Source: a virus. Taken from it: a stretch of DNA of 42,372 bases. Of the stretch, positions 6,782 through 13,664 are shown in pieces. Numbering within the stretch: position 1 is the first letter of the stretch; each line of letters opens with the position of its first letter. The notes under the pieces are model-generated. The model did not search any database and was not told the origin of the DNA. It saw only the letters and a program-made list of their open reading frames with translations. The position numbers and the translations under genes were made by a program. Where the stretch lies: the IMG/VR virus record IMGVR_UViG_3300020215_000033, positions 1 to 42,372 of that record; one strand, given 5' to 3'.

Positions 6782-6795
6782 AGGGAAAAGGCAAG

Positions 6796-7014
6796 ATGAC
6801 CAAGCGGGATCTGTGCGCTTACCGAATTAACTATTCGCGCAAAGACTGGGGGAAGTATGTCCAGAATGGCTGCTGCATCACGCTGCCAGCGGGCATTCTT
6901 GACGCGGTAGAGGAGCTGTGCCGTGAGGTCGAAAGGCTGAACGGATGGAGGCGTGGTAAGGAAGTGGACACTGAGGCAATGAGGCGCAAATTAACGGGAG
7001 CCCAGGAGATTTAA
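6796..7014 (+). CDS. small hypothetical early protein (72 aa)
   Basis: Starts at ATG 6796 (AAGG four bases upstream); a GTG at 6778 overlapping the previous stop would add six residues and cannot be excluded. It is basic at the N terminus, then has a helix with alternating leucines (LDAVEELCREVERLNGW). No domain recognised. It continues the row of small genes before the methyltransferase. Confidence 0.5.
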   Translation: MTKRDLCAYRINYSRKDWGKYVQNGCCITLPAGILDAVEELCREVERLNGWRRGKEVDTEAMRRKLTGAQEI

Positions 7015-7017
7015 GTC

Positions 7018-7293
7018 ATGACCTTAACCGAAGCACTGGAAGTGGCCGACAATGCCGGATGCTATACGGGCGATCATGACGCTAAAGAAGCCCTAACGGT
7101 CCTGGCCCGGGAGGTGAGGCGGTGTAGGGAGGCGTTGGAAAGACTTGAGCATACGGCCACGCAAGTAAATCGACTTGTACTTAGGGCTTGTCGCGGGGAG
7201 GTTGTGCCGAGAGAGGATTGGATTTTATGGGAGTCGGAGTTGCGGAACGGCCTATATGCAACGAAGATGGCGATTGGGGCGGGGGGGGATTAG
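7018..7293 (+). CDS. small helical early protein (91 aa)
   Basis: Begins ATG 7018, three bases after the previous stop, with GGAG upstream. The protein starts MTLTEALEVADNAGCYTGDH, then carries a heptad-like helix (LAREVRRCREALERLEHTATQ). The start resembles other phage proteins of the same size but I cannot name the family. The TAG overlaps the GTG start of the DNA methyltransferase (taGTG). Confidence 0.5.
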   Translation: MTLTEALEVADNAGCYTGDHDAKEALTVLAREVRRCREALERLEHTATQVNRLVLRACRGEVVPREDWILWESELRNGLYATKMAIGAGGD

Positions 7294-7973
7294 TGACACC
7301 TCCGGGGCTTAACAAGATTTACCAGGGCGATTGTCTGGAAATCATGAGGGGGTGGCCGGATAAGTGCGTGGACTGCTGCATTACGGACCCGCCATTTGGG
7401 ATTGGATTTAAGTACGAGGAGCGTGAGAAGACGGCGGGGCCAAAAGAGTATTGGGATTGGCTCGGGCCGATAGTGAAGGAGATTCGGCGGCTTGTTAGGC
7501 CGGGGGGGCTAGTAGCTATTTGGCAGACGCAGCTCTACATGAAACACTTTTGGGAGTGGTTTCCCGAGCCGCATATATTCGTATCAGGAAAAAACTTTGT
7601 GCAGATTAGACCGACTGCGATCAATAGGGCCTATGACCCGGTAGCGATGTGGTACGAAGACGGTGAGCCGCTAAGACCAGAGAAGCCGTCCCGGAGCTTT
7701 GATTTCCACGTTGCAGATACCGCAAGCGTTATTTCTCGACCAAATTCTATAGAGCGGAGGCACCCGTGCCCCCGCCCGCTGGATGCCGTTATTCATGTGA
7801 TGGATAACTTTTCTGTCGGCACAGTGCTGGACCCTTTTTTTGGGAGCGGTACCGGGGGAATAGCGGCGTCCATGCTTGGCCGAAACTGGATCGGCATAGA
7901 GATAGAGCCCAAGTATGTGGCGATAGCCCAGGCGAGGATAGACGCGGAGCGGGCGCAAGGAAAACTATTCTGA
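7293..7973 (+). CDS. DNA (adenine-N6 or cytosine-N4) methyltransferase
   Basis: A 226-residue S-adenosylmethionine-dependent DNA methyltransferase. Motif IV is TDPPFGIG (DPPF near residues 32-35) and motif I is LDPFFGSGTGGIAA in the C-terminal half. Motif IV preceding motif I is the order of the beta class. The N terminus (NKIYQGDCLEIM) and the end (RNWIGIEIEPKYVAIAQARI) are typical. GTG 7293 is chosen because it overlaps the preceding stop and has a G-rich SD; in-frame starts further upstream would overlap the neighbour. No restriction partner is present, so it probably protects phage DNA or regulates. Confidence 0.9.
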   Translation: MTPPGLNKIYQGDCLEIMRGWPDKCVDCCITDPPFGIGFKYEEREKTAGPKEYWDWLGPIVKEIRRLVRPGGLVAIWQTQLYMKHFWEWFPEPHIFVSGKNFVQIRPTAINRAYDPVAMWYEDGEPLRPEKPSRSFDFHVADTASVISRPNSIERRHPCPRPLDAVIHVMDNFSVGTVLDPFFGSGTGGIAASMLGRNWIGIEIEPKYVAIAQARIDAERAQGKLF

Positions 7974-8152
7974 TGACCCGCCCCCGGAAGCGAAGCGATA
8001 AGGCAAGGATGGATTGGCTGTCCAGTCTTTTTAATGGTCGCTGCATAGTTAGCATTGCTTCTGAAGATGGCGTCATATCTATACGGGGAGATGGTGACGG
8101 TTTGCGCCCCGCCATAGACGCCGCGATAGAGGCCGAGGAGAAGAAGAAATGA
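7973..8152 (+). CDS. small basic protein, paralogue of 9747-9938
   Basis: A 59-residue protein from ATG 7973 (tgATG). It has KARMDWLSSLFNGRC, then beta-rich sequence, then DGLRPAIDAAIEAE. The same layout (xxDWL, a short variable stretch with C-x-I, then GLR-AIDA) occurs in the protein at 9747-9938, so the two are probably paralogues within the operon. Function unknown. Confidence 0.55.
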   Translation: MTRPRKRSDKARMDWLSSLFNGRCIVSIASEDGVISIRGDGDGLRPAIDAAIEAEEKKK

Positions 8153-8295
8153 ATCAGCGAGTTGGGACTTGCTCGAAGTGTCGTGGTGACGTTATGGGCT
8201 ATCGCGGGGCATGGATGGCGGTAACGCCTCCACCGCCGGATAGATGTTCTGGATGCGGCGCTGTGCGTGCCGATGACGTAATAGAGATGAGATGA
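8149..8295 (+). CDS. small zinc-ribbon protein (48 aa)
   Basis: ATG 8149 overlaps the previous TGA (ATGA). The 48-residue protein holds two CxxC pairs, CSKC at 8-11 and CSGC at 33-36, separated by a loop containing VTPPPPD. This is a minimal zinc ribbon. It is one of about a dozen such proteins in the early operon. No specific function can be assigned. Confidence 0.6.
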   Translation: MNQRVGTCSKCRGDVMGYRGAWMAVTPPPPDRCSGCGAVRADDVIEMR

Positions 8296-8335
8296 CCCCG
8301 AGCGTTGCGGCTGGGGAAGATTGAGGGGAGGGAGA

Positions 8336-8524
8336 ATGGTGGAGCATGTAAATAAATGTCCAGGATCGGGGAATCGAGAGTGCGCCAGGTGCATGGGCGA
8401 CTACTACGACTTCTACTTCGCCGAGTGCGGCAGGTTGAAGGACGCAATTGAAGCCCTGATTACGGCCCATAAAAACAACGTGGCTTTCGTGGCCGATCTG
8501 TGCCGGGGTCTTGGAAAGCCATGA
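8336..8524 (+). CDS. small Cys-containing early protein (62 aa)
   Basis: Starts at ATG 8336 (SD GGGGAGGGAG). Cysteines in CPGSGNRECARC suggest a zinc knuckle at the N terminus, followed by a helix (YDFYFAECGRLKDAIEALITAHK). The stop overlaps the next ATG. Unknown function. Confidence 0.6.
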   Translation: MVEHVNKCPGSGNRECARCMGDYYDFYFAECGRLKDAIEALITAHKNNVAFVADLCRGLGKP

Positions 8525-8769
8525 GCGCCCCGAACGCGGCTGGCGGTCTAACCGGAGCGACGCCTCAGGAGATAATCGACAGCCTTGGCGATCAGCTAAA
8601 TGATTATCGCGAAGCATGGCGGGCCGCAACCAAAGAGCGCGACCGATACCGAGCCGCTCTAAAAGAGGTCGGCTGGTACGTTGCCGTCGGCCAGGGCGAG
8701 GGACGATCAAAAGAGGAGGCGCTTGTGCGGATAGATGGTCTTGTGAAAGAAGCCCTGGAGCCCCGATGA
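8521..8769 (+). CDS. small coiled-coil early protein (82 aa)
   Basis: ATG 8521 is coupled to the previous gene (ATGA). The protein has TPQEIIDSLGDQLNDYREAW and RYRAALKEVGWYVAVGQGE, mostly helical. The ending KEEALVRIDGLVKEALEPR recurs as a pattern in phage accessory proteins. Soluble; no assigned role. Confidence 0.55.
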   Translation: MSAPNAAGGLTGATPQEIIDSLGDQLNDYREAWRAATKERDRYRAALKEVGWYVAVGQGEGRSKEEALVRIDGLVKEALEPR

Positions 8770-8797
8770 GAAGGGAGGAGAAAGCCCGGAGGAGAGC

Positions 8798-8947
8798 GTG
8801 AAGCATTTCATTGGCGGTGCAGCGGCTGGGCTGTTGTTGACTTTAATTATTCCCGTCCCACGGGATACGCCGCCGGTGGTTTCTGTTCTTTTGGTTATCT
8901 CGACTGTTCTTGCTGCGGGCATTGCTGCATGGGGACTTCTGCCATGA
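8798..8947 (+). CDS. small two-helix membrane protein (49 aa)
   Basis: GTG 8798 has SD CGGAGGAG. The 49-residue protein has a first hydrophobic helix (IGGAAAGLLLTLIIPV), a short polar turn with PRDTPP, and a second helix (VVSVLLVISTVLAAGIAAW). It is probably an inner-membrane hairpin. It resembles small holin- or exclusion-type phage peptides in shape only. Confidence 0.55.
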   Translation: MKHFIGGAAAGLLLTLIIPVPRDTPPVVSVLLVISTVLAAGIAAWGLLP

Positions 8948-9006
8948 CCCCCACCCGCCCAAAGTGGAAGCGTAAACCCATCTGCAAGTGGTTGGAGGGG
9001 AGATGA
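8944..9006 (+). CDS. possible 20-residue basic peptide
   Basis: ATG 8944 overlaps the previous TGA and the frame ends at TGA 9004-9006, overlapping the following ATG at 9003. The peptide (MTPTRPKWKRKPICKWLEGR) is strongly basic and aromatic. Coupling on both sides is the only support; it may simply keep ribosomes moving between neighbours. Confidence 0.3.
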   Translation: MTPTRPKWKRKPICKWLEGR

Positions 9007-9476
9007 AGCACTACGCCCATGAAGACGATACCGAGACGTGCGTCGACAAGATCGCGCGTCTTCAGCAGCAGCTTGACCGTGTGTGCCGAGAATCCGGGGT
9101 CGTCCTATTCAAAGATGGAGAGGTGCGGAACTTTCGCGCCGAGAAGGCAGAGGCCGAGAACGAGCGGCTGCGAGAGCAGAAGGACGGGGCCTACGCCGAG
9201 CGCAATAAGCTTGTTGCGGCCCTAAGCAAGTTGTTTCCGGCAAGCCTTGAGCGGCACGAGGAGAGCGATAAAACCTGGGAAGACGACTGGCGCTGGATCG
9301 TGTTCATAAACCTGCCGACGGGCCAAGTTTCATGGCACATCCATGATTCAGAGCTCCCGCTATTCGATCACCTTTACCGAATCTGCGGGCGCGTTTGGGA
9401 TGGGCATACGACGGAGGAAAAGTATCGAAGGTTGGCCGCCCTCAGGGCCTTCGACGACGGGGAGGTGGGATCATGA
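9003..9476 (+). CDS. phage accessory protein, coiled coil plus WDGHTTEEKY domain
   Basis: A 157-residue protein from ATG 9003. The N-terminal half is a coiled coil (ARLQQQLDRVCRE and RAEKAEAENERLREQK). The C-terminal half has WRWIVFINLPTGQVSWHIHD, LPLFDHL and VWDGHTTEEKYRRLAAL, a conserved domain found in many phage accessory proteins of unknown function. ATGA-coupled on both sides. Possibly binds a nucleotide or protein ligand; nothing catalytic is evident. Confidence 0.65.
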   Translation: MKHYAHEDDTETCVDKIARLQQQLDRVCRESGVVLFKDGEVRNFRAEKAEAENERLREQKDGAYAERNKLVAALSKLFPASLERHEESDKTWEDDWRWIVFINLPTGQVSWHIHDSELPLFDHLYRICGRVWDGHTTEEKYRRLAALRAFDDGEVGS

Positions 9477-9763
9477 GCGAGGGAATACCAGTAAAAGCGT
9501 ATGCCGCCGAAGTATTGCATTTAAAAAAAGAGATCGCCGCCCTCAAGCAGCAGCTCGACGCCGCAAAAGCGGAAATCGCTCGGAAGGACAGGGCGCTGAC
9601 TATCGCCGAAAGCTGGTTTCAGTCATACCGCTTCCGTCACGTCGATTGTGCTGGCGGCGATGATTGCAACTGCGGCGTGCGTGGAGCCCAAGAAATGATA
9701 GCGAAAGCAATCTCCGACGACACCGCCAAGGCCGCACGGGAGGCACATGGGAAAGAGGGCTAG
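9473..9763 (+). CDS. coiled-coil protein with Cys cluster (96 aa)
   Basis: ATG 9473 is ATGA-coupled to the previous gene. Residues 8-45 form a coiled coil (LHLKKEIAALKQQLDAAKAE). A cluster CAGGDDCNCGV lies near residue 60, a possible metal site, followed by a helix. It shares its architecture with other coiled-coil accessory proteins in this operon (9003, 10699, 11792, 12316). Function unknown. Confidence 0.55.
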   Translation: MSEGIPVKAYAAEVLHLKKEIAALKQQLDAAKAEIARKDRALTIAESWFQSYRFRHVDCAGGDDCNCGVRGAQEMIAKAISDDTAKAAREAHGKEG

Positions 9764-9938
9764 GACGGATACGTCTAGGCTGGACTGGCTGGTCAGGTAT
9801 CCGTGCAGCATCATTTATCGCGGGCCACAGGGATACGAGTTATTGGATAAAGATGGCCGCTTAGTTCGAGTTCGCGGTCTTCGACGGGCTATCGATGCGT
9901 GCATGGACGCCGAGGCAAAGGCTGGGAGGGCGAGGTGA
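9747..9938 (+). CDS. small basic protein, paralogue of 7973-8152
   Basis: A 63-residue protein starting MGKRARTDTSRLDWLVRYPC, with GYELLDKDGRLVRVRG and LRRAIDACMDAE. The DWL...GLRxAIDA layout matches 7973-8152, so duplication within the operon is likely. It overlaps the preceding gene by 17 bases, and its stop overlaps the next GTG. Confidence 0.55.
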   Translation: MGKRARTDTSRLDWLVRYPCSIIYRGPQGYELLDKDGRLVRVRGLRRAIDACMDAEAKAGRAR

Positions 9939-10216
9939 AGCGGAAAAAACTCAAGGCTTGGCCATGCGGCTGCGATATGGGAAATCCGTGGCACTACGAT
10001 TGCAGGGACCCGCGATGCAAGGCAGCCTCAAGAGAATCGGGCGAATCGCTCGGAGTGAACTGCGTTCGTGTTGGCGCAATTCTGTTAGCTGTGGCGTTTT
10101 TGCAGGGTTGCGGCTTCTATGTCCATAGAGGCGGCGGTTCCTACACATTCATTGGGCCGGGTAATCGACAGGTTGCCGCAAGATGCTCGCCGCTTTGGTA
10201 CGAGGGCTGGCGATGA
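9935..10216 (+). CDS. zinc-knuckle protein with internal lipobox-like segment
   Basis: From GTG 9935 (SD GGGAGGG) the 93-residue product starts with a basic region and CGCDMGNPWHYDCRDPRC, a Cys/His zinc-type cluster. After residue 44 it turns into RVGAILLAVAFLQGC, a basic residue, hydrophobic run and LQGC lipobox, as in bacterial lipoproteins. A cytoplasmic zinc knuckle fused to an internal lipobox is odd. Translation from the in-frame GTG at 10055 would give a 53-residue lipoprotein instead, so two nested products are possible. Confidence 0.5.
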   Translation: MKRKKLKAWPCGCDMGNPWHYDCRDPRCKAASRESGESLGVNCVRVGAILLAVAFLQGCGFYVHRGGGSYTFIGPGNRQVAARCSPLWYEGWR

Positions 10217-10241
10217 CACCCACCGGCGGCGGGAGGATACC

Positions 10242-10535
10242 TTGAGCAGAGAGATAGACGCGATGGTTGCGGAGAAGGTGATGGGCCTGCCGCGCGAGCA
10301 AGGCGATTGGTCGCCGAGTACCGACATCGCGGCGGCGTGGGGAGTCGTCGAGAAGATGCGCGACCGGGGCTGCTATGTAGCCGTACAAAACTGCCACTCC
10401 CCAGAGACCGAGTGGTGCGCCATCATCGCCGACGATGAAGACTCATACGAGGGCAAGGGTTCAGCCCCCATTGCCATATGCCTGGCTGCTTTGAAAGCCG
10501 TCGGCGTTAAAGTGCTGCCCAAGGGGACAACGTGA
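10242..10535 (+). CDS. phage ABA-sandwich domain protein
   Basis: A 97-residue protein from TTG 10242, chosen because GGGAGG lies six bases upstream and the product starts at the conserved region. It has REIDAMVAEKVMGLP, WSPSTDIAAAWGVVEKM and APIAICLAALKAVG, the pattern of the short phage ABA-sandwich family found in many early regions. The role of the family is unknown. A ten-codon frame at 10213 precedes it and may couple translation. Confidence 0.7.
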   Translation: MSREIDAMVAEKVMGLPREQGDWSPSTDIAAAWGVVEKMRDRGCYVAVQNCHSPETEWCAIIADDEDSYEGKGSAPIAICLAALKAVGVKVLPKGTT

Positions 10536-10702
10536 AGAAACGTATCGGCTGGATTCCATATTGCGTTAAAGCTGAACCAGGAAACGAGGATTACCTTGGG
10601 CCCTGGCTGGCGTGGATTACGGTAGAAAAGAAGGACGTAAAATTCACTGGCCCTAACTTCAAAATCCTTCCCGTATGGATTGACGTGCCGAGGAAGCCAT
10701 GA
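10532..10702 (+). CDS. small hypothetical early protein (56 aa)
   Basis: GTG 10532 overlaps the previous TGA (GTGA) and the frame ends at TGA 10700-10702, overlapping the next ATG. The protein begins MKKRIGWIPYCVKAEPGNED and is beta-rich with several tryptophans (LGPWLAWITVEKKDV). No family recognised. Confidence 0.5.
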   Translation: MKKRIGWIPYCVKAEPGNEDYLGPWLAWITVEKKDVKFTGPNFKILPVWIDVPRKP

Positions 10703-11454
10703 CCGAGCCGAGAGAGGAGCCGACGCAGGATGAGATCGAGAAGGCTCTTACCACGGCGGATCGCCTAAAGAAGCTGAACCAGGAAGGCGAGTATGCCAGG
10801 CTGGACTACGACGAACATTTCGTCACGCTGGCGAAGGCCCTCCGAGCGGCCCAGGAGAAGCTGACTTTCCGTGAAGACCAGGCCCAGCGGCTTAGAGAGC
10901 TTACCTGGCAAGCCGAAAAGCGGGCCAAGCAGGCAGAGCATGCCGCCAAAGAAGCCAATGAGATTTGCCTTACCTGGATGGCGCGCGCCGAGGAGGCGGA
11001 GAAAACCAGGAACGCATTCGCCAATGAAAGAGACCATTGGGTCAGGGAATATGCGGCCGTAAAGCTGGACCGCGATAATACGCGGGCCGAGCGCGACTCC
11101 CTGGCCGAGAAGCTGCGGGAGGCGGAGGGCGGAACACGACGCGGATACGCTGAGGGGCTGATGGATGCCGCCTTTATCATGCGCGGATTGGCTGCGGATT
11201 GTTTCGGAACCGACTTCAGCGGGCGCTACCTGGCTATTGCCGAGAAATTCGAGGAAATAGCGGAGGGAAAGATCGCCGGAGTTCGGGATCGTGAGCGGGC
11301 GCTAAGGAAGGAGCGGGACGCCATCGCCAAGCGGCTGGAGGCGGCGGAGAAGGTTTTCTCTGCGATTGAGAGTGAAGATCATCATGGCGACGGATGCGGA
11401 TTCCCGTGTCCCAATTGCAGCATTTGCAATGCCCTGGAGGAGTACCGAAAGTGA
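10699..11454 (+). CDS. long coiled-coil accessory protein
   Basis: A 251-residue protein dominated by coiled coil: about residues 45-145 (RAAQEKLTFREDQAQRLREL and following heptads) and 185-225. Between them is RRGYAEGLMDAAFIMRGLA with a globular look. The C terminus has CGFPCPNCSIC, a compact Cys cluster likely to bind zinc. ATGA- and GTGA-coupled to neighbours. Perhaps a scaffold for nucleic-acid or host-protein binding; no specific family recognised. Confidence 0.6.
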   Translation: MTEPREEPTQDEIEKALTTADRLKKLNQEGEYARLDYDEHFVTLAKALRAAQEKLTFREDQAQRLRELTWQAEKRAKQAEHAAKEANEICLTWMARAEEAEKTRNAFANERDHWVREYAAVKLDRDNTRAERDSLAEKLREAEGGTRRGYAEGLMDAAFIMRGLAADCFGTDFSGRYLAIAEKFEEIAEGKIAGVRDRERALRKERDAIAKRLEAAEKVFSAIESEDHHGDGCGFPCPNCSICNALEEYRK

Positions 11455-11612
11455 ACCGTATGAACTTCTTTGGATTTCAAGGTGCCTGTCTGTCTATGTA
11501 TGCAATTGGCCGAGGCGATGACCCGATTTGGCTGTGGTGGGGTTTTTATTTCATATCTGCAATCACATCGCTTATCGGAATACTTGCTCTAGAAAAGCAG
11601 GAAAACAAATGA
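11451..11612 (+). CDS. small membrane protein (53 aa)
   Basis: GTG 11451 overlaps the previous stop (GTGA); ATG 11460 is an alternative. The protein has hydrophobic segments MNFFGFQGACLSMYAIG and WLWWGFYFISAITSLIGILAL with a short acidic turn, so probably two membrane passes or one long one. Unknown role. Confidence 0.5.
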   Translation: MNRMNFFGFQGACLSMYAIGRGDDPIWLWWGFYFISAITSLIGILALEKQENK

Positions 11613-11657
11613 CTATTCGAGAACTATATTTCTATGGAAATAATCAGGAGGGGCGGC

Positions 11658-11795
11658 GTGGGGGACAGTGAGAAGCTGGAGCAAATGTACGTCAAGCTAT
11701 GCGAGATGCAGATAGAGCTACTTCAAATGCTGCGGGATATAAACCTTCAGAGGATTGCTAACGCAAAGGCCATCGGCCACGGGGGCGGGGAATGA
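11658..11795 (+). CDS. small helical protein (45 aa)
   Basis: GTG 11658 has a strong SD (AGGAGG six bases upstream). The product MGDSEKLEQMYVKLCEMQIE continues as one amphipathic helix (LLQMLRDINLQRIANAKAI). An overlapping 20-codon frame at 11609 has no SD of its own. The stop overlaps the next ATG. Probably a small coiled-coil partner protein. Confidence 0.45.
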   Translation: MGDSEKLEQMYVKLCEMQIELLQMLRDINLQRIANAKAIGHGGGE

Positions 11796-12097
11796 GCGAG
11801 AAATGCAAGCACCCCAGAAGCGAATGGGATTCTAGTTATGAGTGCATGGCCTGTTACGGTATAGAACAGGAGCGAGTCGCTAAGATTGAAGATGATAACA
11901 AACGGCTCCGGGAACGGCTCAGGAGGGCGGAGGCTGTTGTGCAGGCAGCGGATAACTTGGCCGGGAATGTCCATATAGAACTTTACGGCAATAGGACGGC
12001 TATCAGTTACACGGTTAATAACCCGATGGGGGTAGCTCTTAAGGCTTACCAGGACCTGAGAGGGAGGGAAGGGGATCGCGGGGGGAGCGGTGCCTGA
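11792..12097 (+). CDS. zinc-knuckle plus coiled-coil protein (101 aa)
   Basis: ATG 11792 (ATGA-coupled). It starts MSEKCKHPRSEWDSSYECMAC, a Cys/His knuckle (C-x2-H ... C-x2-C) of the type seen in small phage proteins. A short coiled coil (VAKIEDDNKRLRERLRRAEA) follows, then a beta-rich end (IELYGNRTAISYTV). Function unknown; it shares its layout with neighbours at 12090 and 12316. Confidence 0.6.
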   Translation: MSEKCKHPRSEWDSSYECMACYGIEQERVAKIEDDNKRLRERLRRAEAVVQAADNLAGNVHIELYGNRTAISYTVNNPMGVALKAYQDLRGREGDRGGSGA

Positions 12098-12326
12098 CTG
12101 CCTCCACCCCAAAGACTATGGCAAGTGCCAGCAATGTCGGCCGGAGGACTATGGAATGGTTGTAAAGCTTAAGGCGATCATTCATGGAGCAAAGCGGGAT
12201 CAACACGGAGAGTGGAAGTTGGTTCTCGCTATACCACAATCCGACGCCCTCAATGCTGCGGCTCTTGCGACTCAGAACGAAACGGTGTTCGACGTGAGCT
12301 TTAAGCCGGAGGAGAATGGCCAATAA
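12090..12326 (+). CDS. zinc-knuckle protein (78 aa)
   Basis: GTG 12090 with SD GGGGGAG. It begins MPDCLHPKDYGKCQQCRPED, again a C-x2-H...C-x2-C knuckle, similar to the start of the neighbouring 11792 protein. The rest has WKLVLAIPQSDALNAAALAT. Overlaps both neighbours by a few bases. Function unknown. Confidence 0.55.
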   Translation: MPDCLHPKDYGKCQQCRPEDYGMVVKLKAIIHGAKRDQHGEWKLVLAIPQSDALNAAALATQNETVFDVSFKPEENGQ

Positions 12327-12747
12327 CAGGATGTTCTTGAAGTGCGGGCATTGCCTTGAAACCTACTGCCTGGCAAAGCGCATGGTCGGCGGGTACTATC
12401 GCTCCGTTGCGTTTGACGACGATGACTTTGAAAAGTGGCTCGATAAGCATGAATGGGGTCAGTGCTTTGGCGGTGGGCGGCATGGTGTTCCGATTCTTGA
12501 CTGCTACACGATCAGCTATGAAAGCGAAGAACAGATAGACCGGCAGGCCCTGGGAGTGTCACAGGCCGAGGCGATTAGTCGCATGAAACAAGCTGAATCA
12601 AAGGCCAAGGCTTTAGAGCGCCAGCTAGACGATCTTCGCAACAACTTCACCATGAAGCTCAACCAGAAGATGGCCGAGTACATCGAGGAGACTAGGCGGC
12701 AGTTTCAACAGGACAAGGTAGAGGCTGGGCCTGAGGAGGGATCGTAA
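12316..12747 (+). CDS. zinc-knuckle plus coiled-coil protein (143 aa)
   Basis: ATG 12316. The N-terminal part has FLKCGHCLETYCLAKRM with CGHC and further Cys/His, including a later HEWGQCFGG, a likely metal site. The C-terminal 60 residues are coiled coil (RMKQAESKAKALERQLDDL) with an acidic end. Soluble. It continues the series of knuckle-plus-coil proteins. No function recognised. Confidence 0.55.
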   Translation: MANNRMFLKCGHCLETYCLAKRMVGGYYRSVAFDDDDFEKWLDKHEWGQCFGGGRHGVPILDCYTISYESEEQIDRQALGVSQAEAISRMKQAESKAKALERQLDDLRNNFTMKLNQKMAEYIEETRRQFQQDKVEAGPEEGS

Positions 12748-12963
12748 ATGTTACCGCGAAAAGTGCGAGGGCTTGGGGAGGAACATGCAATACAGTACGC
12801 CGTTGATCGGGATTTCGCGTATTTGTCCATAACCAGATTTTCGGGGGGTCAAAACTCTGAGGCGGTCCACCTGAACAAGAGGGCAATTCTCGATCTTTAC
12901 GATGTCCTTATTGACATAGTGAAGGAGATGGCGAAGGGGAAGGAGGAGGCTAACGCAAAGTGA
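12748..12963 (+). CDS. small hypothetical early protein (71 aa)
   Basis: ATG 12748 directly follows the preceding stop, with GAGGAGG upstream. The sequence starts MLPRKVRGLGEEHAIQYAV, has a beta-strand pair (DFAYLSITRFS) and ends in a helix with basic-acidic residues (LIDIVKEMAKGKEEANAK). No family recognised. Confidence 0.5.
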   Translation: MLPRKVRGLGEEHAIQYAVDRDFAYLSITRFSGGQNSEAVHLNKRAILDLYDVLIDIVKEMAKGKEEANAK

Positions 12964-13283
12964 CCGAGTGTATAACATGCAAGATGCAAGGGAAGACCTG
13001 CGAGATGTGTCTCGTGCCGTGCTACTACTGTAAAAAGCCGCGTGGCAATACAACCACGGGACACAGAGAGTGCATCCTGAAGTATGAGCCGGGGGAGTTG
13101 CGCGATAAGTTGGCGATTGCTGCATGGAAAGAGGGGTGGGTGCTCGCCTCCGTGGTGGGCAAGATTGATTGGCATGAGGCGGTAAAGCAGGGAAGGACAA
13201 GTGAGTATGTTGATGAGGCATCCAGGGCAGCTTACAGAATCGCTGACTCCATGTTGCGCATTAGAGAGGAGGGCTTTAAATAG
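12960..13283 (+). CDS. multi-CxxC zinc-binding protein (107 aa)
   Basis: GTG 12960 overlaps the previous stop (GTGA). The first 45 residues hold CITCKMQGKTCEMC and CYYCKKPRG then GHREC, enough for two zinc sites. The C-terminal half is helical with WKEGWVLASVVGKIDWHEAV. One of the most cysteine-rich proteins in the operon. Could bind RNA or DNA; not assigned. Confidence 0.6.
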   Translation: MTECITCKMQGKTCEMCLVPCYYCKKPRGNTTTGHRECILKYEPGELRDKLAIAAWKEGWVLASVVGKIDWHEAVKQGRTSEYVDEASRAAYRIADSMLRIREEGFK

Positions 13284-13465
13284 TGACCAAAGAGTCCCGC
13301 CGTGAGATTGCACTCAGGTGGAAGCATCTTGTCATTGATAATCACGTCAACATGAAGGTTGCTAGGCTGATGCTGAAAAAAGAGTACGACTATTCCGGGA
13401 CCTATGACTCATGGCGAAGATCGCTCTATAACTACTGCAAGGAGTTCAAAGTGCCTACAAGCTAG
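13283..13465 (+). CDS. small basic protein, last gene of early operon
   Basis: A 60-residue basic protein from GTG 13283, coupled to the previous stop (SD GAGGAGG). It begins MTKESRREIALRWKHLVIDN and has a helix-turn-helix-like spacing (VARLMLKKEYDYSGTYDSWR) but I cannot confirm a DNA-binding fold. It is the last gene before two terminators, a position often held by a late-gene regulator. That role is speculation. Confidence 0.5.
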   Translation: MTKESRREIALRWKHLVIDNHVNMKVARLMLKKEYDYSGTYDSWRRSLYNYCKEFKVPTS

Positions 13466-13526
13466 TTTCCCAAGTTTTCCCACGAAACCGCGTGACGGCG
13501 GTTTGACGCTCAGGTAAACTATTAAC

Positions 13527-13596
13527 GGTTGAGGGCTACGCTATGAAAAATGGCGCAGCCCTATTTTTTATCCCAATTTAGCGTAACCCCTCAACC
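13527..13596 (+). promoter_or_regulatory. long inverted repeat overlapping the early terminator
   Basis: GGTTGAGGGCTACGCT (13527-13542) can pair with AGCGTAACCCCTCAACC (13580-13596) as nine plus six base pairs with a small mismatch. The same left arm also forms the 5' side of the terminator stem at 13532-13562. The two structures are mutually exclusive, so this may be an anti-terminator/terminator switch at the early-late boundary. Confidence 0.45.
13532..13570 (+). terminator. Rho-independent terminator ending early operon
   Basis: AGGGCT-A-CGC (13532-13541) pairs with GCG-C-AGCCCT (13553-13562), one mismatch, followed directly by ATTTTTTA. It lies 66 bases after the last early gene. Confidence 0.8.
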
Positions 13597-13607
13597 AGGT
13601 TCGCTTG

Positions 13608-13640
13608 ACCCACTTCCGGCGGGGAGTGGGTTTCTTTTTT
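13608..13640 (+). terminator. second Rho-independent terminator of early operon
   Basis: ACCCACTTCC (13608-13617) and GGGAGTGGGT (13622-13631) form a strong stem with loop GGCG, followed by TTCTTTTTT. In tandem with the previous one it would strongly separate early from late transcription. Confidence 0.85.
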
Positions 13641-13664
13641 GTGTTTAGCGTTTCGGCGTGTGTT

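Noticed and set aside
8766-8801. 11-codon frame before the membrane peptide at 8798
   Set aside because: Too short to support; its sequence is mainly the SD of the next gene.
11609-11671. 20-codon frame between the small membrane protein and the next gene
   Set aside because: ATGA overlap only; no SD. The GTG 11658 start with AGGAGG is the better gene here.
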